IMG/VR virus record: IMGVR_UViG_3300050122_000130
Location: 1 to 64,000 of that record
Length of the DNA stretch: 64,000 nt
Reading direction: 5' to 3' (one strand)
Origin: a virus
Below the pieces are notes generated by a model, which was given only the letters and a program-made list of their open reading frames with translations, had not been told where the DNA came from and searched no databases. The translations under genes and the position numbers were made by a program. Shown piece after piece: positions 57,980 through 64,000 of this stretch; positions within the stretch are counted from its first letter, which is position 1; each line of letters begins with the position of its first letter.

Positions 57980-58016
57980 AAACAACGAAACCCGGCACCT
58001 GGGGGAGGGTGCCGGG
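57980..58016 (-). terminator. Terminator or attenuator hairpin before 57966
   Basis: Reverse-strand CCCGGCACC/GGTGCCGGG (57991-57999 with 58008-58016), 8-base loop, followed by TTTCGTTGTTTC. It lies right before a gene start, which suggests attenuation of transcription from the replication operon. Confidence 0.7.
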
Positions 58017-58341
58017 CTTGCGCCGGGATGGGAAACTTGCTGGTCGACCCAATACCCCTTTCGGGGCTCGCACGCGGATGAGTGTCGCAAACTGTAGCGG
58101 TGTCAATCCCCATTTCCGCCACTATTGACCAAAATCGGATACAAAAACCGGGTACATAGGGGTACGAAGTGGGTACGCGGACTATCAAAAAATGATGCAA
58201 ATATAATATGTTAACATTTTTCGTATCCTGTTCGTGCGACTTTTTTGAAAAAATGGCCGAACTTTTACCAATCCCATGCCTGTAGAAGGCCAATTGCCGG
58301 GCCTACGAGCGCCACCGGCGCGTCTATTCCGAATCGGCCTA
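58017..58341. other. Non-coding gap with AT-rich centre
   Basis: No frame here looks coding. It holds an AT-rich stretch around 58178-58260 (runs of A and T and TATAATATG), three GGGTAC repeats (58150-58176), and a leftward TTGACA at 58101-58106 with no good -10. This makes it a candidate regulatory or replication-origin region. Confidence 0.5.
58150..58176. repeat. Three GGGTAC direct repeats at about one helical turn
   Basis: GGGTAC occurs at 58150, 58160 and 58171, spaced 10 and 11 bases, so all face the same side of the DNA helix. It lies within the non-coding gap next to an AT-rich tract. A repeated protein-binding site is plausible. Confidence 0.65.
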
Positions 58342-58746
58342 TCAGACGCCAGCCTCGAAGACAGGCACGCCCGCGGCCCGCGCTTGCGCCACCATGTTCG
58401 CGGTTCCGTCGTGGCCTGGGAATGCAACGACGCGGTCCGGCCTGCCCTCGGTCAGCATCCGCTTGTTCCGGATCGGACCGCCTCCACGGCCCTTTCGCCA
58501 GTCCGCCTTGAAGACCTGGACGGAGATGCCCTTACGCACCGCCCAGGCGCCGGCGAGACTGTCGGCGCCTTTGGCGCCTCCGTGGATCAGCACCGAGATC
58601 GGTTCCTTGGCGTGCAGGCAGTCCAGCGTCTCGTTGACAAAGAACGCCTCTCTGCTCGACCGTTCAAGCCAATAGCGCGTTTGATCGAGGGGATAGCCAT
58701 CTGGCATCACGCCGTATCCGCGGCCGCCGCACACGAGCAAACGCAT
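58342..58746 (-). CDS. SLOG-domain protein (DUF2493)
   Basis: A 134-residue protein with LLVCGGRGYG at the start, then VLIHGGAKGADSLAGAWA, and PDRVVAFPGHDGTANM. This is the Rossmann-type YspA/DUF2493 SLOG fold that binds nucleotide-like ligands. It is coupled to SSB by TGATG. The role in phages is unknown; it may sense nucleotides or signalling molecules. Confidence 0.85.
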   Translation of the reverse strand: MRLLVCGGRGYGVMPDGYPLDQTRYWLERSSREAFFVNETLDCLHAKEPISVLIHGGAKGADSLAGAWAVRKGISVQVFKADWRKGRGGGPIRNKRMLTEGRPDRVVAFPGHDGTANMVAQARAAGVPVFEAGV

Positions 58747-59189
58747 CAGAAGGGAATCTCGTCGTCGACCGAAGTCCCTCCGCCGGCATCGGAAGTTTTG
58801 GCGGTACCGTAATCGTCTTCGCTCGGCGCTCCGCGACCACCTCCGGAGGACGTCAGGTTCAGCAGCTTCGATCCGAACCCGCTCAGCACCACGTCCGTCG
58901 AGTAATGCGTGGCCCCGTCTTTTTCGTATTTCCGGGTTTTCTGCTTTCCCTCGACGTAGACCTTCATGCCCTTCTTGAGATACTTCTCGGCGTACTCGAC
59001 CGATTGCTTGTCGAAGATCACCACCCGATGCCAGTCGGTCTGCTCCTTGCGCTCTCCGGTCGTCTTATCGCGCCAGCTCTCGCTGGTCGCCACCGATAGC
59101 CGAACCACCTTGCGATCGCCGGTACCGTTGATATCCGGATCCTGACCGAGATTTCCGATCAGTACCACCAAGTTGACTGAGCCAGCCAT
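58746..59189 (-). CDS. ssb: Single-stranded DNA-binding protein
   Basis: A 147-residue protein from the ATG at 59189 after GGAGG. The OB-fold has VNLVVLIGNLGQDPD, VRLSVATSESWRD, ERKEQTDWHRVVIF and GMKVYVEGKQKTRKY. A flexible Gly-rich linker leads to the acidic tip DDEIPF, which recruits partner proteins. It lies with recombination and replication genes. Confidence 0.92.
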   Translation of the reverse strand: MAGSVNLVVLIGNLGQDPDINGTGDRKVVRLSVATSESWRDKTTGERKEQTDWHRVVIFDKQSVEYAEKYLKKGMKVYVEGKQKTRKYEKDGATHYSTDVVLSGFGSKLLNLTSSGGGRGAPSEDDYGTAKTSDAGGGTSVDDEIPF

Positions 59190-59190
59190 T

Positions 59191-59595
59191 TCACCCTCCG
59201 CGCACATGAAGCCGGATCACTTCGATCGCGGCGTGATCATTGCCGGTCAACCCCCATAGCACGAGGGCCAGCAGGAAAGGATCGATACGATACATCGACC
59301 AGAAGTTCTTTTCCGATCCCATGCTGTGCTGCTGGTCGTGGTGCACTCGACAACCAGGAAGCGTCCACCGATCGTCAGACTTTCGCTGGCCGCCGGTTTC
59401 CTCTTTGCCATGCAATAGGCTGCTGGTGCGGATATGCATCGGATCTTCAGCGGTCTTGAGAATGCCCTTCGTCGCACAACATATGCACGGCAATCCCTTG
59501 ATGAAGTCCAGGTGCGATCGCTTCTGCACGCGAGGCGTGCGCTCAGGCTTCAGCCTCGATCCCCATCCGCCTTCTGGAATGATACGAGATGCCAT
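59191..59595 (-). CDS. HNH-type nuclease (DUF968/Ref-like)
   Basis: A 134-residue protein. A CICC pair and a distal HIRTSSLL precede DDRWTLPGCRVHHDQQHSMGSEKNFW, the pattern of DUF968 and Ref (RecA-dependent nuclease) families. It is adjacent to ssb, so it probably acts in recombination. Coupled by TAATG upstream. Confidence 0.75.
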   Translation of the reverse strand: MASRIIPEGGWGSRLKPERTPRVQKRSHLDFIKGLPCICCATKGILKTAEDPMHIRTSSLLHGKEETGGQRKSDDRWTLPGCRVHHDQQHSMGSEKNFWSMYRIDPFLLALVLWGLTGNDHAAIEVIRLHVRGG

Positions 59596-60008
59596 TAGCT
59601 AAAATCGACTCCATCCCAACTTTGATCTTTCACGATGAGGTCAATAGCTTTGACAACTCCGTCGTAATTGAAGTTTTTGCAGATGGACTGCAACTCCTTC
59701 AATCGATTGACCATCCGCGCATTGCGCTCCATCGATTGCTGAAGTTGCTTGGCGTACGACGCCATCGATCTACCGGTTGCGGTATCCTTCGGCGCCCACG
59801 CATGAATGTCTTTCACCGCGAAGGTGCGCATATCGTCTTTCGCGACGTCGTAAGCATCGAGAAGCCACTGCTCCTCCGGATGCCATTCCGTTGAACCAAA
59901 TCTAAAAGCACCTTGGGTCAAAGGAACAATCTCTCGGATAGAGCGCACGCCAGCATGATTCGTGTAATCGATCCGAACGTTACCGGGCTTGAATGGTAGA
60001 TCGCTCAA
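59595..60008 (-). CDS. WYL-like domain protein
   Basis: The TTG start at 60008 has an AAGGAG site and overlaps the upstream stop (TTGA). An ATG at 60026 is an alternative without a ribosome site. The N-terminal half has VRIDYTNHAGVRSIREIVPL and EQWLLDAYDVAKDDMRTFAVKDI, which resembles the WYL ligand/DNA-binding fold. The C-terminal half is a helix. It could be a regulator. Confidence 0.65.
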   Translation of the reverse strand: MSDLPFKPGNVRIDYTNHAGVRSIREIVPLTQGAFRFGSTEWHPEEQWLLDAYDVAKDDMRTFAVKDIHAWAPKDTATGRSMASYAKQLQQSMERNARMVNRLKELQSICKNFNYDGVVKAIDLIVKDQSWDGVDFS

Positions 60009-60265
60009 TGCCGTATCTCCTTGCATGGCAACGTGATCGTGCGCGGGTCATCGGCGCGGCCGGCGACGGTGATTAGTGCAGTGAAATTGCATTTTCTGCA
60101 GCGGACGGAATAGGTGCCGCACCGAGGCGCCGGATAACTCAGGTTGAAGCAACAAGACTTGGCGCCGGGCGGAGCACAATTGGCGTCAATGCCGTTCGGA
60201 TATTTCGGATTCGCTGGCTGCGTCGCAGTGCGACCGCTATCGTTGAACTTGATATCAATCGTCAT
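60005..60265 (-). CDS. Small cysteine-rich protein
   Basis: An 86-residue protein coupled by ATGA upstream. It has CAPPGAKSCCFN and PRCGTYSVRCRKCNF, a probable zinc ribbon. The function is unknown. Confidence 0.6.
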   Translation of the reverse strand: MTIDIKFNDSGRTATQPANPKYPNGIDANCAPPGAKSCCFNLSYPAPRCGTYSVRCRKCNFTALITVAGRADDPRTITLPCKEIRH

Positions 60266-60531
60266 TCCGGCTTCTCCCGCGGCATATAATAAAACGGTGG
60301 CATCTCGTCTCCCGGCTTCAAGGGATGTATACCGGCGACGCGCTCAGCCCACAGCATGCCCTCAACTCGATCCAGACAGGCACCATATCGTTCCCAATTT
60401 CCAGTAGCCGCATTCAATGCTGACGGGTAAGCGGCATATCCGAAATCTTCGATGCGTGCGATATGTCGACCATCGTCGGTGACATACTCGTCGCATTCTT
60501 GATAGTTTGGATTTGGCACCCAGCCAGCCAC
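60262..60531 (-). CDS. Small protein of unknown function
   Basis: An 89-residue protein with a GTG start at 60531 following AGGA; a TTG at 60558 is also in frame. The core is GWVPNPNYQECDEYVTDDGRHIARIEDF and the end is PFYYMPREKPE. It overlaps the stop of the gene at 60531-60743 by one base. Confidence 0.6.
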   Translation of the reverse strand: MAGWVPNPNYQECDEYVTDDGRHIARIEDFGYAAYPSALNAATGNWERYGACLDRVEGMLWAERVAGIHPLKPGDEMPPFYYMPREKPE

Positions 60532-60743
60532 TATTCGATTCCTGTTTTTATAAAACAATCGTCACAAACGATGCCTGTGTCGTCAGCAGGCACATCCGGA
60601 TTTCGCGCGAAATGCTCAGCCATCGCCACGTCGTCTGGCCTGCCTTTGGTAAAGACGCCAAGACAGATCCAGCATCGATACTCGTTCGTCGGTGCCAGCC
60701 GACTATTTTCAGCAACAAGCCACTCGTCCGATACAACGATCAT
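60531..60743 (-). CDS. Small protein with two CxxC pairs
   Basis: A 70-residue protein from the ATG at 60743 (ATGA overlap with the previous stop). CWICLG and CDDC suggest a zinc site. It has no family. Confidence 0.62.
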   Translation of the reverse strand: MIVVSDEWLVAENSRLAPTNEYRCWICLGVFTKGRPDDVAMAEHFARNPDVPADDTGIVCDDCFIKTGIE

Positions 60744-61579
60744 GTGGGTGCTTTCCCATCTTTGATGAGACCCTCGACAATGAGCTGCACGGCTTCCTTG
60801 CGATCGCGATAGAATGTCTGCCGCTGCACGCCGATGTCGGCGCATTTCTTGGTGATCTTCGCGCCCCACGCGCGCCACATGGCGCCGAGATTCAGGAAAC
60901 CAGCCAGATCCGGATCATGGTCGTTTAGATAATCCATTGCCCAACCGAGCGCGTCTTCGGCCCGCCGGACTTCCTCTGTGCTCGGCACACCCTTGAAGCG
61001 GTGCGCGATCGCGTTGCGGAGAGACTTGTTGCCGGCCTGGTGCACCAAGTCGGAAACCTCGCGGACAATCTCCGGCATGGCATTGCCGAATTCCCGCGGT
61101 CGGACGCCGGATATACTAGATCGAAACAGGGTGCGGTAGGCTTCCTCCATCCGCGCTTCTACGAGCTCCGGCGTCCACTTCTCGCCGCGCACCGCTTCGG
61201 TCGCCGTGCGCTCCTGCTCTCGTTCGGCCCGCCGGCGAAGCAACACACCTTCGTCGATCGGAACGACGGCGCCAGCGAATGATTCGTGCTGATCTGCTTC
61301 GAGGCGCAAAGCCTGCATTTTTTCGTCGACATCGCCGAGGTGTGCCTTCATGTCTTCCGGCAGTGGTGCCATTACATCGTCATGGTCGATATCGGCTTTG
61401 TCTCCTGTGTTCGTTATCGGCCAGTCCCGGCCTTCCACCAATCTGAACTTGATCCGTTTTTTGTGCTTGCTGAGGGTCTTCATTTCCGTCTGAAGTTCCA
61501 GACGACGACGCTTTCGATCTTCTAGGATTTCCTTCGTGTGATCGATCGGCTTTGTAGCCATGCTGCTCAACCCTTGCAT
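60740..61579 (-). CDS. DUF6362-like protein with C-terminal helix-turn-helix
   Basis: A 279-residue protein from the ATG at 61579, which has an AGGAGG site eight bases upstream. The first ATG at 61585 is too close to that site. The N-terminus is a charged coiled coil with a KIDHTKEIL-like helix. The centre has WTPELVEARMEEAYRTL, as in DUF6362. The end, CADIGVQRQTFYRDRKEAV, is a helix-turn-helix. The Shine-Dalgarno overlaps the primase stop codon. It may regulate or assist replication. Confidence 0.68.
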   Translation of the reverse strand: MQGLSSMATKPIDHTKEILEDRKRRRLELQTEMKTLSKHKKRIKFRLVEGRDWPITNTGDKADIDHDDVMAPLPEDMKAHLGDVDEKMQALRLEADQHESFAGAVVPIDEGVLLRRRAEREQERTATEAVRGEKWTPELVEARMEEAYRTLFRSSISGVRPREFGNAMPEIVREVSDLVHQAGNKSLRNAIAHRFKGVPSTEEVRRAEDALGWAMDYLNDHDPDLAGFLNLGAMWRAWGAKITKKCADIGVQRQTFYRDRKEAVQLIVEGLIKDGKAPT

Positions 61580-61591
61580 TTCCATTGCCTC

Positions 61592-64000
61592 CTAGAACAA
61601 ACCTTCGAGGGGATTAGTTTCACCTGGAGCAGCCAGTGGCGACTGCTCCTTTTTCTTTTTCGGAATCGGCGGCCACTGCAGTCCCTTACCATAGACTCGA
61701 CGGCCTGTCGGCCAGACGAAGTGAATCATACGCGGTTTTTCTGTATCACCGGGCTCCGGAGTAAAATTCGGATCAATCATTTCGGCAATGCCGATCACAT
61801 TGTACTTCAGTAGGTCTTCACGGAAGCGGCGCGTGCGCGCCTTGATGCGGTTTTTGTATTTGCCGATGTCCTCGTCTTGCTCGCGCGGGTCTGTCTTTTG
61901 GTACTCCATGCCGAGCTGCGCCCAATTGATGACTGTCGCGACACTAGCCGGGAGACCTAGCGCCGTCGGCGGCGGACGACCGTTCATATCGAGTGCTTTG
62001 AGCAGTGCCCGGAATACATCGACATTGTTGCCTCGAAGGAAGAACCCTTCCTGACGTTCTTTCGGTCCATCGCTTTCGACATCAGCAGGCACACTGCTTG
62101 CTGGCTCGACGGAAACCATCTGCGTGATGTCGTCTCCATCGTCGTCGATTCCAATTTTCACAGGCTCAAGAACAAATTCCCAAGTCAGGCGATCATCACC
62201 TTCGCGCTGTTTCATGATCTTACCACGGCGAATAACCCTGCCGTTGTCATCGCGTTTTTCTATACCTTTTTTCACATCGGTGTAGACGCGCTCGATCAGC
62301 ACAGCAGTCTCAATGTTGTTAAAGAATTGCTCATTGCCGCGGTGCCTGCCTTCGGCGTTCGTATGCCCTATAACGATGAGCGGCGCACCAGTCTTTTCTT
62401 TGATGATATCGTAGTTGGACATGATCTTGTTCATGTCGTCTGATTTTATTTCGCTCGATCCACGCGTCGCAGAGTTGTGCGTATCAACCACAATTCCAGC
62501 CAGCGGAAACCTGAACAATTTAGCAATCTCGACGATCTCGGTCGCCAGTGCGACAACATTGTCTTCAGAAGCGAACAGATTAGGCGGTCGCGTTAGCCAC
62601 GCGAAAGAGTGCAGGTCATCAATCTTTAAGTCGTGGTGCTTGAGATAAGCACGGAGACGATTCTCGAAACCTGTCGCGCCTTCATATGTCAAATAGATAT
62701 AGCCGCCAGGAATAACCTTGCGACCGGCAAACGGCATGCCGCGCATAATGTGCATAATCATATCGAGACATTCGAACGTTTTTCCCGATCGACTCGGCCC
62801 CATCAGCAGCGCGTTATCGTTCATGGGCAGAATGCCCTTAATGCGCCATGGATAGGCGCTGACCGCTTTTCCAAGGTCAGCAGATGTCTTGGCACCGAAC
62901 CTCGACTGATACGGCTCAGGCACCCACGGCTTCAGGTTATCGACGTGTTCGAGCAGTTGATCTTTCGTGCCTCCGCCAGTGTCGCGCCAGTCCTTGACAT
63001 CGCCCTTGACCGGGCATTTGTCCCACACATCACGGAAGTTCAGCGACTGCACGAGCTCGACGCCCACAGCCTGGAGCATCGGCGCGATCTTCGCCACGCG
63101 CTCGGCGCCGGCGCGATCATTGTCCTGGAGCAGCACGACATGCCGCGCGCCGCGGAAGAATTCCGCGCACGCCGTAGTGAAGTGCTTCGCACCACCCGAA
63201 TTGGTTACAGCGAGGAGTCCCCACTCCGCCAGCACGTCGACCTTTGCTTCGCCTTCCGGAATGAAGATCGTGCGCTGGTCATCCTTCGGCTCAGCGAGCT
63301 CGTCGATCACGGCATTCGCATTGTAGAGCCAGTGCTCCACGTTGCCGAGCTCGGCAAAATTTCGAACCGTGATGTTCTTCCAACTTAGCCGCTCTTCAGT
63401 GGCGCGCAGCCAAGCGGTACCGGTCGCGGTTTTTATGAAATCAAGCGGCTGATCTGTTTCTCGATCGACAACGTCAAGACCGAGGATCCACGCACCATCG
63501 CCGGCGGGCCGGCGGTGCAGGAATGTCTTCCACGTTTTTTTATCTTTAGTCTGACGCCATGAACCGTCGGGCAACCGTTCCTGCATCCGCACAGTTTGAT
63601 AGAGCAGCGTGTTCTCGGAATCGAAGTAATCCCAGACGTGAATCACTTCCCGTTTGGCTCGTGCAACTTCTCCCACACGAGAGTCAGACCTATTTTCTCC
63701 ATGAGGCGACGGGCCCGGATCTCCGCCTTGGTTATCTCGAGGGTCGGATGCCGCTTCATGTCTAACTCCATTATGCGCAGGAGTAGACCGTCCAGGTCTC
63801 TGCTCGAGGGTGATGCCCGCGCGGCGGGATAATTCTTCAACGGCGCCGACAAAAGTTAGCCCTCCATAGATTTGCATGAAGTCAAAAATATCGTGCGGCT
63901 TTCCGTCTCCGCCACTCCCGAACTCACACCAGAATTTTTTATTGTCGTTAACCGTGAATGATTCATTCTTGTCGACGACGTACTCAGAACCTTTTTTGAT
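61592..64000 (-). CDS. Primase-helicase (CHC2 zinc finger, Toprim, RepA-like ATPase), 5' end off window
   Basis: The frame is open to the window edge. The first 42 visible residues match the end of a CHC2 primase finger (ESFTVNDNKKFWCEFGSGG). The Toprim domain has FIPEGEAKVDVLAEWG and LLQDNDRAGAERVA. The ATPase has LLMGPSRSGKTFECLDM (Walker A) and AGIVVDTHNSATRGS, as in RepA/AAA_25 helicases. One protein may therefore prime and unwind. The bulk of the zinc finger lies outside the window. Confidence 0.88.
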   Translation of the reverse strand: MKKGSEYVVDKNESFTVNDNKKFWCEFGSGGDGKPHDIFDFMQIYGGLTFVGAVEELSRRAGITLEQRPGRSTPAHNGVRHEAASDPRDNQGGDPGPSPHGENRSDSRVGEVARAKREVIHVWDYFDSENTLLYQTVRMQERLPDGSWRQTKDKKTWKTFLHRRPAGDGAWILGLDVVDRETDQPLDFIKTATGTAWLRATEERLSWKNITVRNFAELGNVEHWLYNANAVIDELAEPKDDQRTIFIPEGEAKVDVLAEWGLLAVTNSGGAKHFTTACAEFFRGARHVVLLQDNDRAGAERVAKIAPMLQAVGVELVQSLNFRDVWDKCPVKGDVKDWRDTGGGTKDQLLEHVDNLKPWVPEPYQSRFGAKTSADLGKAVSAYPWRIKGILPMNDNALLMGPSRSGKTFECLDMIMHIMRGMPFAGRKVIPGGYIYLTYEGATGFENRLRAYLKHHDLKIDDLHSFAWLTRPPNLFASEDNVVALATEIVEIAKLFRFPLAGIVVDTHNSATRGSSEIKSDDMNKIMSNYDIIKEKTGAPLIVIGHTNAEGRHRGNEQFFNNIETAVLIERVYTDVKKGIEKRDDNGRVIRRGKIMKQREGDDRLTWEFVLEPVKIGIDDDGDDITQMVSVEPASSVPADVESDGPKERQEGFFLRGNNVDVFRALLKALDMNGRPPPTALGLPASVATVINWAQLGMEYQKTDPREQDEDIGKYKNRIKARTRRFREDLLKYNVIGIAEMIDPNFTPEPGDTEKPRMIHFVWPTGRRVYGKGLQWPPIPKKKKEQSPLAAPGETNPLEGLF

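Overview
The window is almost entirely one tailed-bacteriophage genome segment with a contractile tail. The evidence is a terminase pair, a DUF1073-type portal, a DUF2213 prohead protease, a DUF2184 major capsid protein, a DUF4054 adaptor, a DUF3383 tail sheath, a tail tube, a G/GT chaperone with a -1 frameshift signal, a tape measure protein, and a full baseplate set (plug, hub, Gp138 spike, gp25-like wedge, baseplate J, DUF2612). No integrase, repressor, DNA polymerase or RNA polymerase is visible. Both window edges cut through genes, so the genome continues on each side. The host is probably an alphaproteobacterium of the Rhizobiales, perhaps Bradyrhizobium-like: base composition is GC-rich, and the phage carries a small outer-membrane-protein gene whose mature N-terminus (AADLPLKAP) is the hallmark of rhizobial Omp25/Omp31-like barrels. 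The host call is inference.

Layout. 1-1.8 kb: a short rightward operon (zinc-binding protein, HExxH metallopeptidase-like protein, two exported or membrane proteins) closed by a strong terminator. 1.9-2.3 kb: four leftward tRNA genes. 2.4-6.7 kb: small membrane proteins, the OMP-like gene, a holin and an endolysin. 6.7-21 kb: tail fibres, baseplate, tape measure, tail chaperones, tube, sheath and tail terminator. 21-30 kb: an accessory block inside the structural operon in which nearly every product begins with a Sec-type signal peptide. It includes an arabinofuranosidase/LamG-like protein, an SGNH hydrolase and a GH5 endoglucanase-like enzyme. 30-37 kb: neck, capsid, decoration and scaffold. 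37-52.7 kb: protease, portal, head-morphogenesis protein and terminases, interspersed with small membrane and zinc-binding proteins. 53.5-56 kb: a rightward operon of small proteins ending in an endonuclease VII. 55.8-64 kb: leftward replication and recombination genes (primase-helicase, SSB, Ref/DUF968-like nuclease, SLOG protein, ParB-methyltransferase fusion). Leftward genes are packed with ATGA, GTGA and TGATG stop/start overlaps, so translation is heavily coupled.

The most unusual feature is that two core head proteins carry enzyme modules that have nothing to do with head building. The portal (46579-50085) ends in a complete R-S-E class ADP-ribosyltransferase. The prohead protease (36873-39413) is preceded in the same chain by a Nudix hydrolase, a DnaJ-type zinc knuckle and a PI3/4-kinase/HipA-like kinase. 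Both chains share an R-x-x-D-G-K-F motif followed by a Gly/Ser linker. The inference is that enzymatic effectors are built into the capsid and may be released or delivered with DNA, in the manner of T4 Alt.

Other notable items: an intein with a LAGLIDADG-type motif in the large terminase, two GIY-YIG and one HNH homing-type endonucleases placed between structural genes, a beta-rich insertion module that recurs in four different virion proteins, and an exceptional number of signal peptides on virion-operon products. Manual coordinates of small genes and sites may be off by one base.
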